Positions 32,332-41,812 are shown, counted from the stretch's first letter. The stretch is DNA of 64,000 nucleotides from Pontibacter actiniarum (GCF_003585765.1 NZ_CP021235.1:4340001-4404000), one strand, 5' to 3'. Numbers and translations: made by a program. Notes: generated from the letters alone by a model not told the origin.

Positions 32332-33198
32332 ATGAAGCAAAAGCAGTTTCCGGTTTATTGCATCGAGGAGTATCCTGGGAAGGCGCAGGAGCGGGACAAG
32401 GTCTTTTACATGACGCGCCTGGAAGAGCTGGTGCAGCGTTTCGAAAACATTGATAAGCCCCACAGCCACACTTTCTACCTGGCCATGATGGTTACCTCCG
32501 GCAGCGGCACCCATACCATTGACTTTGTGACGCACCCGATCCAGCCGCCGCAGCTGTTCTTCCTCACGCCGGGGCAGGTGCACAGCTGGAGTCTCTCACC
32601 GGATATAGAGGGTGTATCCGTTTTCTTTGAGGCGAACTTCTTTTTGCAGCGGTACCCGCAGCGGCTCTACCAATACCCGTTCTTCCATAGCCAGCAGCAC
32701 AAACCGCTGTTAGCGCTGCCCAAAGACAGCTTTTGGCAAAACCTGGTGGAGTGCATGTTCCGGGAATACGAGGCGCAGTTGCCGCACCGAAACGAGGTGC
32801 TGCTGTCGTTCCTGCACATACTGCTGGAGAACTCCGCCCGCCTGTACCGCTCAGAGGCCCTTCAGGGCAAGGCCGCCGGCGCTGTGGCCAAGGTGCGGGA
32901 ATTTGAGCTGCTCCTGAACCAGCACTTTCTGGATAAGCGTGAGGTAAAGGACTATGCCCATATGCTGCACATCACGCCAAACCACCTTAACGTGCTCTGC
33001 AAAAGTACGGTGGGCAAAACCGCCAGCCAGCTTGTTCAGGAGCGGGTGATGGTGGAGGCGCAGCGCCTGCTGTTGCACTCCACCTTATCTGTGAAAGAGA
33101 TTGCCTACCAGCTGCAGTTCGAGGACAACTCCTATTTCTCCCGCTTCTTTAAAAAGCACAGCGGCAAAACGCCGGAGCAGTTTAGGAAGAGCCAGTAA
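32332..33198 (+). CDS. AraC family transcriptional regulator
   Basis: 288 residues from ATG 32332 (MKQKQFPVYCIEEYPGK); a GTG seven codons upstream is an alternative. N-terminal cupin-like ligand domain (HSHTFYLAMMVTSGSGTHTI, about 45-110), C-terminal pair of helix-turn-helix motifs (VKDYAHMLHITPNHLNVLCK and VKEIAYQLQFEDNSYFSRFF, about 205-280). It probably senses a small molecule and controls the divergent MFS transporter gene. Helix signature PEQFRK at the end is typical. Confidence 0.9.
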   Translation: MKQKQFPVYCIEEYPGKAQERDKVFYMTRLEELVQRFENIDKPHSHTFYLAMMVTSGSGTHTIDFVTHPIQPPQLFFLTPGQVHSWSLSPDIEGVSVFFEANFFLQRYPQRLYQYPFFHSQQHKPLLALPKDSFWQNLVECMFREYEAQLPHRNEVLLSFLHILLENSARLYRSEALQGKAAGAVAKVREFELLLNQHFLDKREVKDYAHMLHITPNHLNVLCKSTVGKTASQLVQERVMVEAQRLLLHSTLSVKEIAYQLQFEDNSYFSRFFKKHSGKTPEQFRKSQ

Positions 33199-33237
33199 GC
33201 AGCCGACCCTGCTGGATCTACGGCTACCGGGGCCGGT

Positions 33238-34005
33238 TTAGCCAAGTATGGTTTCGGCGAATTTTTCGAGTGTTTTGCGGGTTTCGTAGGTGCGCTCAAA
33301 CATGGCCATGTGACCGGTTTTCTCCAGAAAGTACACCATGCTGTTGCCCGGCAGGTGGCATTGCTCCAATGCCTTTTCCAGCGGCACGGCACCATCGTCT
33401 TTCCCGAAGATGAACAGCACCGGGCACTTTAGCTGCTGTAGCACTTCCGCACGGTCCGGGCGGTCGCGCATGGCGGCCAGGGCACCCGTAACGCTTGGTT
33501 GCGGCGTGGCACGGCCTATCTCCTTCATCATCTCTATCTCCTGAGCCAGGCGCTGGCGGTTTTCGCGGTAAAAGAGCGGTTCTACAAAAGGATTGATGAA
33601 GTTAACCACACCGTGGCGCTCCACATAGTCGATGCTCTTACTGCGCTGTTCCTTTTTCTCGTCTGTATCGGCAAAGGCAGTAGACTGGAACATGCAGAGG
33701 CCGTTGAGCATGTGGCCGTACTTTTCGGCAAAAGCCATACTTACATAGCCGCCCATCGAGTGGCCTACAAGTATAAAGCGCCGCACATTCAGCTCTTCCA
33801 ACTTCTGCTTCACATAGTCAGCCATACTTTCCATCGTGTAGCTGCTCACGTTGTCAGTGTTCTCGCCAAAGCCCGGCAGGTCCAAGGCTACGGTTCTGAA
33901 CTTCTGCTGCAGCGGCTGTATAAACTCCGCCCATACCTGCTTGCTCTCGCAGAAGCCGTGCAGGAAAACCAGTACATCGCCGGAGCCGGTATCGGTATAA
34001 GTCAT
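33238..34005 (-). CDS. Alpha/beta hydrolase
   Basis: 255 residues. Canonical fold: oxyanion loop LHGFCES (about 14-20), nucleophile elbow VGHSMGGY (Ser near 84), acid residue in FGKDDGAVP (about 203) and catalytic His in KTGHMAMFE (about 233). No signal, so cytosolic. Substrate unknown; lipase, esterase and lactonase functions are all possible. Converges with the AraC gene 40 bp away. Confidence 0.88.
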   Translation of the reverse strand: MTYTDTGSGDVLVFLHGFCESKQVWAEFIQPLQQKFRTVALDLPGFGENTDNVSSYTMESMADYVKQKLEELNVRRFILVGHSMGGYVSMAFAEKYGHMLNGLCMFQSTAFADTDEKKEQRSKSIDYVERHGVVNFINPFVEPLFYRENRQRLAQEIEMMKEIGRATPQPSVTGALAAMRDRPDRAEVLQQLKCPVLFIFGKDDGAVPLEKALEQCHLPGNSMVYFLEKTGHMAMFERTYETRKTLEKFAETILG

Positions 34006-34310
34006 ATTTTGATTTTAGATGCTAGACTTCTCTTGTCTGAATCAGGGTTTACAGGATTGTTTAGATAAATAGGATGACGGGGAGATGGCTGTTTACGTTC
34101 TTTTATACTGCCCTGTCTTTACAAAAGTAATTCTGATGAAGTCAATTTAAAAAAATCCTGAAAATCCAGCTTCTTTCGGGAGGTTCAGAGATAGCAACTT
34201 ATGTCTTGCTAACCCTCTAATCCTGAAAATCCTGATCCAGACAAAAAGGCCTCACAAGTATATTACCTGCGAGGCCTTTTATCTAAAGTCTAGTATCTAG
34301 CGTCTAATAT
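34006..34310. other. Gene-free spacer made of nested inverted repeats
   Basis: Inner arms 34035-34058 and 34219-34242 match as reverse complements at 21 of 24 positions; a third partial copy AATCCTGAAAATCC lies at 34154-34167. Outer arms near 34015-34028 and 34287-34299 also pair. No gene is visible. The inner word family (AATCCTGNAAATCCTGATNCAGAC) is one I know as a dispersed repeat in bacterial spacers. Confidence 0.6.
34243..34281 (-). terminator. Terminator after dxs
   Basis: Stem AAAAGGCCTC / GAGGCCTTTT with a roughly 17-nt loop that contains AAGTATA; T-run on the minus strand. Confidence 0.7.
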
Positions 34311-36227
34311 CTATACTTTCACCGCTACACCGATTAATTCGCGTACGGTGTTTTCGATGTCAATAGGGGCAAAGCCGGCCTCGTGTTGCAGCTCCAACTG
34401 AGAGCCGTGCTCAAAGATGGCGTCCGGAATACCGAGGCGCTTCACTTGGGAAGTATAGCCGTTGTCTACCATAAACTCCAGTACTGCGCTACCGAAACCG
34501 CCTTGCAGGCAGCCATCCTCCACGGTTACTACTTTGTCGTACTTCGAGAAGATGTGGTGCAGCAGTTCCGCGTCCAGTGGCTTGGCGTAACGCATGTCGT
34601 AGTGGCCTGGGGTGATGCCGTCGTGCGCCAGCTTCTGGCAAACATCCACGGCATAGTTTCCAACATGGCCGAAGGTAAGGATGGCGACCTCTTCGCCTTC
34701 CTGTACGGTGCGCCCTTTGCCTACCTGCTGCAGCTCCAGCGGGGTGCGCCATTTCGGCATCACACCTTCGCCGCGCGGGTAACGGATCGTAAACGGACCC
34801 ATGTCCTCCTGCGAGGCAGTGTACATCATGTTGCGCAGTTCCTGCTCGTTCATAGGGGCCGCCACCACCATGTTCGGGATGCAGCGCATGTAGGCAATGT
34901 CGTAAGCGCCGTGGTGCGTCGGGCCGTCGGCACCGGCAAAACCGGCTCTATCGAGGCAGAACACCACGTTCAGGTTCTGGAGGCACACATCGTGCACCAC
35001 CTGGTCGTAACCGCGCTGCATAAAGGTGCTGTAGATGTTGCAGAACGGCACCAGCCCCTGCGTAGCCAGGCCAGCAGAGAACGTTACGGCATGCTGTTCG
35101 GCAATGCCTACGTCAAAGGCACGGTCAGGCATGGCCTTCATCATGATGTTGAGCGAGCAGCCGGATGGCATGGCAGGCGTTACACCCATGATTTTCGGGT
35201 TCTGCTCCGCCAGCTCCACCATCGTGTGGCCAAACACATCCTGGTACTTGGGAGGCTGCGGCGTATCGTACTCTTTTTTATAGATCTCCCCGGTGATTTT
35301 GTCGAACAGGCCTGGCGCGTGCCATTTGGTCTGGTCTTTCTCGGCCAGGGCAAAGCCTTTGCCCTTGGTGGTGAGGCAATGCAGGATTTTCGGGCCCGGA
35401 ATGTGCTTCAGGTCCTCCATTACCGACACCAGGTGGTTGATGTCGTGGCCGTCTATCGGGCCGAAGTAGCGGAAGTTCAGTCCTTCGAACAGGTTGCTCT
35501 GCTTGAGGATGGCCGCTTTCACGCCGCTCTCTATCTTAGAGACAATCGCGCGGGCATCCGGGCCAAACTTGCTGATCTTGCCCAGTATCTTCCAGATCTC
35601 ATCGCGCATCTTATTGTAGGTGCGCGAGGTGGTGATGTCGGTCAGGTATTCTTTGAGCGCGCCCACATTCGGGTCTATGCTCATGCAGTTGTCGTTGAGC
35701 ACTACCAGCAGGTTGGCGTTGGCAACGCCGCCGTGGTTGAGCGCCTCGAAGGCCATACCGCCCGTCATGGCACCGTCGCCGATCACGGCGATGTGCTGGC
35801 GCTGGTCCTCGCCTTTATACTTGGAGGCAACCGCCATGCCCAGCGCCGCCGAAATAGAGGTGCTGGAGTGGCCCACGCCAAAGGTGTCGTACTCGCTTTC
35901 TTTTCTTTTCGGGAAGCCGGAGATGCCGCCGTGCTTGCGGTTGGTGTGGAACACGTCGCGGCGCTCGGTCAGGATCTTGTGCCCGTACGCCTGGTGCCCC
36001 ACATCCCATACCAACTGGTCGTAGGGCGTGTTGAACACATAATGCAGCGCCGTGGTGATTTCCACTACGCCGAGGCTCGCACCAAAGTGCCCGCCATGGA
36101 TGGAAACGACATCGATGATATACTGCCTTAGTTCCTGGCTCACTTGCAGCAACTGCTCCGGCTTTAGCTTCCGGAGATCGGCAGGTGAGTTGATGGAGGC
36201 GAGCAGCTCTCCGGGTTTGATAATCAT
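34311..36227 (-). CDS. dxs: 1-deoxy-D-xylulose-5-phosphate synthase
   Basis: 638 residues from ATG 36227 (MIIKPGELLASINSPADLRK). First enzyme of the MEP isoprenoid pathway: condenses pyruvate and glyceraldehyde 3-phosphate with thiamine diphosphate. Motifs seen: GHQAYGHKILTERRD (about 65), VGHSSTSISAALG, the ThDP motif GDGAMTGGMAFEALN..NDNCMSI (about 145-180), DGPTHHGAYD (about 425) and IRYPRG. Length is normal. The AAGTATA word spans the stop codon. Monocistronic, with a 368-bp spacer upstream. Confidence 0.97.
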   Translation of the reverse strand: MIIKPGELLASINSPADLRKLKPEQLLQVSQELRQYIIDVVSIHGGHFGASLGVVEITTALHYVFNTPYDQLVWDVGHQAYGHKILTERRDVFHTNRKHGGISGFPKRKESEYDTFGVGHSSTSISAALGMAVASKYKGEDQRQHIAVIGDGAMTGGMAFEALNHGGVANANLLVVLNDNCMSIDPNVGALKEYLTDITTSRTYNKMRDEIWKILGKISKFGPDARAIVSKIESGVKAAILKQSNLFEGLNFRYFGPIDGHDINHLVSVMEDLKHIPGPKILHCLTTKGKGFALAEKDQTKWHAPGLFDKITGEIYKKEYDTPQPPKYQDVFGHTMVELAEQNPKIMGVTPAMPSGCSLNIMMKAMPDRAFDVGIAEQHAVTFSAGLATQGLVPFCNIYSTFMQRGYDQVVHDVCLQNLNVVFCLDRAGFAGADGPTHHGAYDIAYMRCIPNMVVAAPMNEQELRNMMYTASQEDMGPFTIRYPRGEGVMPKWRTPLELQQVGKGRTVQEGEEVAILTFGHVGNYAVDVCQKLAHDGITPGHYDMRYAKPLDAELLHHIFSKYDKVVTVEDGCLQGGFGSAVLEFMVDNGYTSQVKRLGIPDAIFEHGSQLELQHEAGFAPIDIENTVRELIGVAVKV

Positions 36228-36595
36228 AGAATTGTCTTTATAGACCTCTAACAAAAAAATCTGGGGAAAGTTTACTTAAAGCGCTTCTCCAGCCAAATCG
36301 TAAAGTTAGTAAATTATGCAACACAAGCAGCCAAGAAAAGCACTGCAGAACAGGTGATACTTGTACGTGCAATATATGGATAAGTATATGTTAATCGGTG
36401 TCAGGCTGCTAGGCCCCGGTTTTGGAGTGTTTCCAGCAGGTGCGTCTCCCGTTATACCTAACTTCTCCTAAATGGTTATGAACTATGCCGGCCAGGGATT
36501 GAGTTGATGCAGGAGGGCGGCCATGCTTCAATCCGCTGAAAATGTTTATTTTTGCCACCTGCGCAGCCACACGCGCCTATAAATGAGTTGATAAG
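36228..36595. other. Divergent spacer between dxs and scpA
   Basis: 368 bp with no plausible gene. It holds an AAGTATA at about 36364 and the candidate scpA -7 element at 36547-36554. I see no terminator, repeat or known riboswitch; there is no clear thiamine-box sequence upstream of dxs. Confidence 0.5.
36547..36554 (+). promoter_or_regulatory. Candidate -7 element for scpA
   Basis: TATTTTTG matches TAnnTTTG, 42 bp before the scpA start, the same distance as at ndk. No -33 TTTG was found. Confidence 0.4.
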
Positions 36596-37366
36596 GTGAG
36601 TTTCGAGATTAGATTACCGTTGTTTGAGGGTCCGTTTGACCTGTTGCTTTTCTTTATTGAGCGCGATGAGCTGGAGATACACGACATCCCGATCTTCCAG
36701 ATCACGAATGAGTTTATGGGGTACCTGCAGCAGCTGGAGCAGCTGAACATAGAGGTTGCCAGCGATTTTATACTTACAGCGGCCACGCTCATGCGCATCA
36801 AGGCCAAAATGCTGCTGCCCCGCGCCGACAAAGACGAGGACGGCAACGAGATTGACCCGCGCGAGGAGCTGGTGCAGCACCTGCTGGAGTACAAGAAGTA
36901 TAAAAGCGCCGTGCCCAGCCTCTCGGAGATGGAGGACCAGCGCCTGGCGCAGGAGAACCGCGGCAACATACAGCACGAGCTGCAGCAGATCGCCAACGCC
37001 AACCACTTTGAGTACGAGCTCCAGGACCTGAGCCTCTACAAGATTATGCGCGTGTTCGAGAAAGTGATGACGCGCTTTGAGGAGGAGCAGAACCGGCCGA
37101 AGCACACCGTTATTCAGTACCCGTACACCATCGAGGAGCAGCGCGACGTTATCCTGGGCATGGTGCAGGCGCGAAACCGGCTGGCCTTCTCCAAGCTGAT
37201 CGAGGAGTTCCCGGACAAGATCGGCATGATCTTCAACTTCCTGGCCATTCTGGATATGCTGCAGCTGAACCTGATCGGGGTGGAGATAGGCGAGGGCTTC
37301 AACGACTTTATCATTACCGAGTCTGAGGGGCAGGCCGCCCAGGTAATGCAGCTGCTGGTAGAGTAG
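36596..37366 (+). CDS. scpA: Segregation and condensation protein A
   Basis: 256 residues from GTG 36596 (MSFEIRLPLFEGPFDLLLFF). ScpA is the kleisin that bridges SMC heads and takes part in chromosome segregation. The N-terminal SMC-binding helix and the GPFDLLLFFIERDELEIHDI segment are diagnostic; the C-terminal winged-helix part is near 200-256. scpB is not adjacent. The AAGTATA word falls in the frame Lys-Tyr-Lys at about residue 102. Confidence 0.92.
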   Translation: MSFEIRLPLFEGPFDLLLFFIERDELEIHDIPIFQITNEFMGYLQQLEQLNIEVASDFILTAATLMRIKAKMLLPRADKDEDGNEIDPREELVQHLLEYKKYKSAVPSLSEMEDQRLAQENRGNIQHELQQIANANHFEYELQDLSLYKIMRVFEKVMTRFEEEQNRPKHTVIQYPYTIEEQRDVILGMVQARNRLAFSKLIEEFPDKIGMIFNFLAILDMLQLNLIGVEIGEGFNDFIITESEGQAAQVMQLLVE

Positions 37367-37498
37367 CGGGTGCCGAAATTGCGAAATTTGCCAACTGTTT
37401 AGGCTTGGTTCCCGAATAGTTAATAGCTTTACGCGTCTGCCGAGCGAGGCTGCGGCGCCGTTTTAGCAGGGGCAGCAGACAAACTGTGACCACCTTAC

Positions 37499-38560
37499 AT
37501 GGATCAGAACAAAAAAACGATATTAAAGAGCTTTAGCCCGGTAAAGGTGCTGATACCCGTTTTGTTGGGCTTAGGCGCCACGGCATGGCTTTTTATCAAA
37601 GACGACAGGGTAAGCGAGCTGAAAGGCATTGCCCAGGCCAACGTGTGGTGGCTGGTGGCGGCGCTGGTCGTGCTGGTGGTGCGCGATGCCGGCTATATGT
37701 ACCGCATCCGCTCCCTCACCGATAAGTTCCTGACCTGGCGCAACAGCGTGGATGTGATCATGCTCTGGGAGTTTGCCTCGGCCATTACGCCCTCCGTGGT
37801 GGGCGGCACCACCATTGCCACCATCATCCTGAACAAGGAGGGCATCCCGCTGGGCAAGTCGCTGGCGTATGTGATGCTCACGGCGGTGTTGGATAACATG
37901 TTCTTTATTGTGGCCGCGCCCATTGCGCTGCTGCTCACGCAGGGGCAGGTGTTCCCGACCTTTAACCTTGAGCCGGCCGATGTGGCCAAGCTGCAGTCAG
38001 CCTTTTACATTAGCTACGGGTTGATTACGTTGTATACGTTCGTGATGATCTATGCCCTGTTCATTAAGCCCCGCGCCTTTAAATGGGTGCTGCTGAAGGT
38101 GACAGGTGTGGGCTTCCTGCGCAAGTGGCGCGTAAACGCGTTTCAGCACGGCAACGAGATTGTGTGGGCGTCGGGGCAGCTCAAAGGAAAGGGCTTTAAC
38201 TATTGGGCAAGGGCTATCATCTCCACCGTTTTTGTCTGGAGCGCCCGCTATTTCCTGCTCAACTGCCTGATCGCCGCCTTCGTGGACGTGAGCCTGAGCG
38301 AGCACATGCTGATTCTGTCGCGCAACCTTATTTTCTGGATCGTGATGCTGATTGCCATCACACCCGGTGGGGCAGGCATCGTGGAGATGGCCTTCCCGAG
38401 TTTCTTTGGCTTGTTTCTGGGCAGTTTCAGTGGCATTGTGGTGGTGCTGTACCGCCTGATCACCTATTATCCGTACCTGGTGCTGGGCTCTATCTTCCTG
38501 CCGAAGTGGATTGCCAAAGTATTCGGCCGCCAGGCCCAGGAGAGCGAAGTGAATGTGTAG
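37499..38560 (+). CDS. YbhN/LPG synthase-type membrane protein (UPF0104)
   Basis: 353 residues, about eight membrane helices. It resembles the integral membrane half of lysylphosphatidylglycerol synthase (MprF), without the synthase domain. Conserved segments: ITPSVVGGTTIATIIL (about 96-111) and ITPGGAGIVEMAF (about 285-297). Such proteins are thought to move lipids or lipid-linked molecules across the membrane. Substrate unknown. It follows scpA after 132 bp on the same strand and has its own terminator. Confidence 0.82.
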   Translation: MDQNKKTILKSFSPVKVLIPVLLGLGATAWLFIKDDRVSELKGIAQANVWWLVAALVVLVVRDAGYMYRIRSLTDKFLTWRNSVDVIMLWEFASAITPSVVGGTTIATIILNKEGIPLGKSLAYVMLTAVLDNMFFIVAAPIALLLTQGQVFPTFNLEPADVAKLQSAFYISYGLITLYTFVMIYALFIKPRAFKWVLLKVTGVGFLRKWRVNAFQHGNEIVWASGQLKGKGFNYWARAIISTVFVWSARYFLLNCLIAAFVDVSLSEHMLILSRNLIFWIVMLIAITPGGAGIVEMAFPSFFGLFLGSFSGIVVVLYRLITYYPYLVLGSIFLPKWIAKVFGRQAQESEVNV

Positions 38561-38590
38561 GCCTCCGAGGGCCATTGCAAAATAAAATCA

Positions 38591-38627
38591 ACTGTAAACG
38601 CCGGTCCGAAGCCGGCGTTTACAGTTT
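38591..38627 (+). terminator. Terminator after the YbhN-like gene
   Basis: Stem ACTGTAAACGCCGG / CCGGCGTTTACAGT with a 7-nt loop, followed by a short T-run. Confidence 0.75.
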
Positions 38628-38656
38628 CTGAGAACCAAAACCAGCAAAGACTTTAT

Positions 38657-39799
38657 ATGAACGTTGCAATAGTAGGAGGCGGTATCGGGGGGCTGTGTGC
38701 AGCCATAGCCCTGCAGCAGGTAGGCGTGGAGGTGAAAGTATACGAAGCGGCCCCCGCGCTAAAGCCAGTGGGCGCGGGTGTGGGCCTGGCAGCCAATGCT
38801 ATGCAGGCGCTCCAGCGCTTGGGGGTGGCAGAGGAAACCGTGGCGCGCGGCAAGCAGCTGCAGGCGCTGGTGATATTCGATGAGAGCGGTAACGTTGTCA
38901 GCAACATGGATACCCGCCCGCTGAGCAGCAAGTACGGCATCAACAACTTTGTTATTCACCGGGCCGACCTGCACGAGGTACTGCAGCAGCGCCTGCAGCC
39001 CGGCACCCTGGAGCTAGGCAAGCGTAGCGCAGGCATGCAGCCGCAGGGCGAGAAAGTGCAGGTGGCCTTTACCGATGGCACGCAGGCAACTGCCGACCTG
39101 CTGATTGCCGCCGATGGCATTAACTCCGGCATACGGCAGCAGTTACTGCCCCAAAGCACACCCCGCTATGCCGGGTACACCTGCTGGCGCGGCGTGGTGA
39201 AGAACCCCGGTGTAAATATAAACAAGATGATTTCGGCCGAGACGTGGGCACCGCAGGGGCGGGTGGGCCTTGCGCCCTTGCTCGGCAACAAAGTCTACTG
39301 GTACGCCTGCGTTAACGCGCCGCAAAACGACGCCCGGATGCAGCGCATGGCACCAGGCGATTTAGCCCGCCACTTTGCCGGGCTGCCTGCCGCCGTGCCC
39401 GCCATACTTGGGGCCACGCCTCCTGAGCAGCTCATCTGGAACGACATTGCCGACCTAAAGCCACTGCGGCGCTTTGCCTACGGGCGGGTGCTGCTGTTGG
39501 GCGATGCGGCACACGCGACTACGCCTAACATGGGCCAGGGTGCCTGCCAGGCCATAGAAGATGCCGTTGTGCTCGGGCAGTGCCTGCAGCAGGAGAAAAA
39601 CCTGGGGCTGGCGCTGGCAAGGTATGAGCAGCGCCGCCTGGCCCGGACGGCAAAGGTCATCCGCCTGTCCAGGTTGCTGGGAGCTGTGTCGCAGTGGCAG
39701 AACCCGTTGCTGCGCAGTGCCCGGAACGCGGCGTTCCGTACGATGCCCGGCGCTGTAACACAAAGCCAGATGGAGTGGCTGTACCGGGTGGGCTTCTAG
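38657..39799 (+). CDS. FAD-dependent monooxygenase
   Basis: 380 residues. N-terminal FAD site GGGIGGLCAAIALQQVGVEV (about 7-26), the DG motif near residue 155 (LIAADGINSGIR) and the GD motif LLLGDAAHATTPNMGQG (about 278-294). These place it in the PHBH-like group A flavin monooxygenases, which hydroxylate aromatic rings or act on similar substrates. No partner gene suggests the substrate. The next gene encodes an unrelated lipoprotein. Confidence 0.88.
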   Translation: MNVAIVGGGIGGLCAAIALQQVGVEVKVYEAAPALKPVGAGVGLAANAMQALQRLGVAEETVARGKQLQALVIFDESGNVVSNMDTRPLSSKYGINNFVIHRADLHEVLQQRLQPGTLELGKRSAGMQPQGEKVQVAFTDGTQATADLLIAADGINSGIRQQLLPQSTPRYAGYTCWRGVVKNPGVNINKMISAETWAPQGRVGLAPLLGNKVYWYACVNAPQNDARMQRMAPGDLARHFAGLPAAVPAILGATPPEQLIWNDIADLKPLRRFAYGRVLLLGDAAHATTPNMGQGACQAIEDAVVLGQCLQQEKNLGLALARYEQRRLARTAKVIRLSRLLGAVSQWQNPLLRSARNAAFRTMPGAVTQSQMEWLYRVGF

Positions 39800-39908
39800 C
39801 GAGGCCTTAATGCGAGCTTAATCTGCCCCTGGGTTTTATGAGGATCGGAAATTTATCCGTAGTTTGAGCCTTTATTGCATTTCCCCTTTACCTAAAGAGA
39901 CCAAAATC

Positions 39909-40424
39909 ATGCTCAAGAATATACTCGTTGTTGTGTCTGCTGTACTGCTGTTGGGCTGCTCGGGCAGCAACTCCGGCCTGAACGAAAAGCTAAAAGCCGC
40001 TGTAACCGAGGGAGAGGTGGGGCCGGAAGGCTACAAGACGATACAGATGGCCGAACTGACGGATTTCGACTGGGACACGATGTACTATTTTCAGCCAAAC
40101 GAAGATGAGAAGGCCATCAGCGACGCCATCGGGTTTAAGTGGGAGGGGGCCGAAGTGCCGGAAAACCACCGCCGCCTGCTGTTTGTGAAGGGGCAGGAAG
40201 TGGTGTCTTATGTGGATTATCTCTATGACGAATTCCCGCTGTTTGTGTACGGCTGTGGCGATGATAAATGGGTCTACCCCAAAGGCCGTACTACTTTTGC
40301 CAGCTTTAAGTACTGCGACGGTGCCACCGAGGTGTACACGTTCATCCCGGTGAAGTGTGCCGAGAACATCCGGGAGCTGATGCAGTATAAGTGCCCCGAA
40401 GGCGCGGCGGTAGCGGCAGAGTAA
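39909..40424 (+). CDS. Lipoprotein of unknown function
   Basis: 171 residues from ATG 39909 (MLKNILVVVSAVLLLGC); lipobox LLLGC, Cys17. The mature part is acidic and has Trp/Tyr-rich segments (DFDWDTMYYFQPNEDEKAIS; YGCGDDKWVYPKG) and three further Cys. I do not recognise a family. No conserved neighbour; the next 127 bp hold a copy of the hairpin repeat. Confidence 0.7.
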   Translation: MLKNILVVVSAVLLLGCSGSNSGLNEKLKAAVTEGEVGPEGYKTIQMAELTDFDWDTMYYFQPNEDEKAISDAIGFKWEGAEVPENHRRLLFVKGQEVVSYVDYLYDEFPLFVYGCGDDKWVYPKGRTTFASFKYCDGATEVYTFIPVKCAENIRELMQYKCPEGAAVAAE

Positions 40425-40467
40425 AACAGGAAAGCCTGCTTTTATACCTCGTTCATCAAAGTGCAAA

Positions 40468-40570
40468 GTATAGCCGAGGCCCTGGTGGCTTTTACCAGCC
40501 AAGGCAGGAAGCCGTTAGCTTCCGTACATTTCAGCCACAAGTTATGCTGCGCTACACTTGCGGCGTGGGG
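40468..40570 (+). repeat. Hairpin repeat, copy A
   Basis: About 103 bp, related to copies B and C at 41602-41812. It has the three-hairpin layout with changed but paired stems (TGGCT/AGCCA; GGAAGC/GCTTCC) and the conserved tail CCACAAGTTATGCTGCGCTA..CTTGCGGC. It runs into the 3' end of the acetyltransferase gene, which ends at 40552. Confidence 0.65.
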
Positions 40571-41082
40571 GCAGTAGTTGGCATGCGCCAGTAAATCAGC
40601 TGCTCATCTCCGCCTGCTTCCTGCATCCCCAGTTTTTTTAGTATTCTAACAGACGGAGCGTTGTGGCGCAAGCACTTGGCTGTGATAGCCTTTACTCCTG
40701 GCTGTTGGCAAGCCCAGTCTGCCAAACCTTTGGCTACCTCCAGGCCATAGCCCTTTTGGTGCTCCTGCTCTATAATGGCGTAGCCAATGTCCACCTCTCC
40801 GTCGGCGTTGGGCAGGCCTTTGAAACCGGCGTCACCGATCACGGTTTTGTCGCTTCGCCGCACCACCATCCACGACTCAAAGCCGGTTGGCTCCTGCACG
40901 AGCTTCAGGTTCCGGATGATCTTCGGCAGTGTTTCAATTGCCTCCTGGTCCGGCCAGGAAGGCGTTGGCTGGAGCCCGACCTTACGGAGTATGCTTACCT
41001 CGCCCCGCAGCAGGGCATCGGCTACTGCCAGCGTGAAAGGTACAAGTATCAGTCTGTCTGTTTGGATGTTTTGAGGTTGCAT
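40552..41082 (-). CDS. GNAT family N-acetyltransferase
   Basis: 176 residues from ATG 41082 (MQPQNIQTDRLILVPFTLAV). RimJ/RimL-like fold: TDRLILVPF start, GYAIIEQEHQKGYGLEVAKG as the acetyl-CoA loop (about 100-119), and ALxxN-like KAITAKCLRHNAPSVRILKKLGM near the end. Likely acetylates an amino group on a protein or small molecule; the target is unknown. The last few residues (TAPTPQV) and the stop are inside the hairpin repeat copy A, so repeat insertion may have rewritten the C-terminus. Confidence 0.86.
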   Translation of the reverse strand: MQPQNIQTDRLILVPFTLAVADALLRGEVSILRKVGLQPTPSWPDQEAIETLPKIIRNLKLVQEPTGFESWMVVRRSDKTVIGDAGFKGLPNADGEVDIGYAIIEQEHQKGYGLEVAKGLADWACQQPGVKAITAKCLRHNAPSVRILKKLGMQEAGGDEQLIYWRMPTTAPTPQV

Positions 41083-41119
41083 TTTGGTTGATGGGTTAGC
41101 TGGATATGCCGTAACTTTT

Positions 41120-41413
<294 letters not shown>

Positions 41414-41485
41414 CTAACTAAGTATCGAAAAGTAACCTCATACATAGCCTTGGTTTAAGTGCAAGAGCCTTTTATACCTTTCATA

Positions 41486-41590
41486 CCGCATGTTTAGCGC
41501 TAGCGTAACTTGTGGGAACCCATGACGCAAGTTTTCAAATGCTTTCTGCGGAAGCAGAAAGCAGTAAAGCAGCGGTTTTGTACTTGGCAA
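41486..41590 (-). repeat. Hairpin repeat, inverted copy D
   Basis: The reverse complement contains CACAAGTTACGCTAGCGCTAA..ATGCGG, matching the tail of copies B and C, and a long stem GCTTTCTGC / GCAGAAAGC. It faces copies B and C head to head. Confidence 0.55.
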
Positions 41591-41601
41591 GCTAGCGTAT
41601 A

Positions 41602-41812
41602 AAGTATGGCTGAGGCTTTTGCCGCTTTTGCTTTTTCAAAGCAAGGAAGTTTAAAACTTCCATTTAATATAGCCACAAGTTGCGCTGCGCTAAACTTGCG
41701 GCATAGGGGTGTAGCTAAGGCCTTTGCCGCTGTTGCTTTTTTAAAGCAAGGAAGTTGAAAACTTCCATTCATTTCAGCCACAAGTTACGCTGCGCTAAAC
41801 TTGCGGCATGGG
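41602..41812 (+). repeat. Hairpin repeats, tandem copies B and C
   Basis: Two direct copies of about 105 bp (41602-41709 and 41710-41812). Each has three hairpins: TTGCTTT/AAAGCAA, GGAAGTT/AACTTCC, and a CAAGTT..AACTTG stem around CGCTGCGC. The copies differ mostly in loops. Confidence 0.75.

Noticed and set aside
34383..36131. Long reading frame opposite dxs, and other long antisense frames in the window
   Set aside because: They mirror GC-rich codon structure of real genes on the other strand and show no family motifs.
36228..36310. TPP riboswitch before dxs
   Set aside because: No recognisable thi-box segments; only an ordinary spacer is seen.
41500..41781. Short open reading frame across the hairpin repeats
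   Set aside because: Its internal repeats are simply the translated repeat copies; no start context or homology is apparent.
41486..41812. CRISPR array
   Set aside because: Repeat units are about 105 bp, variable, in both orientations, with no spacers of regular length and no cas genes.
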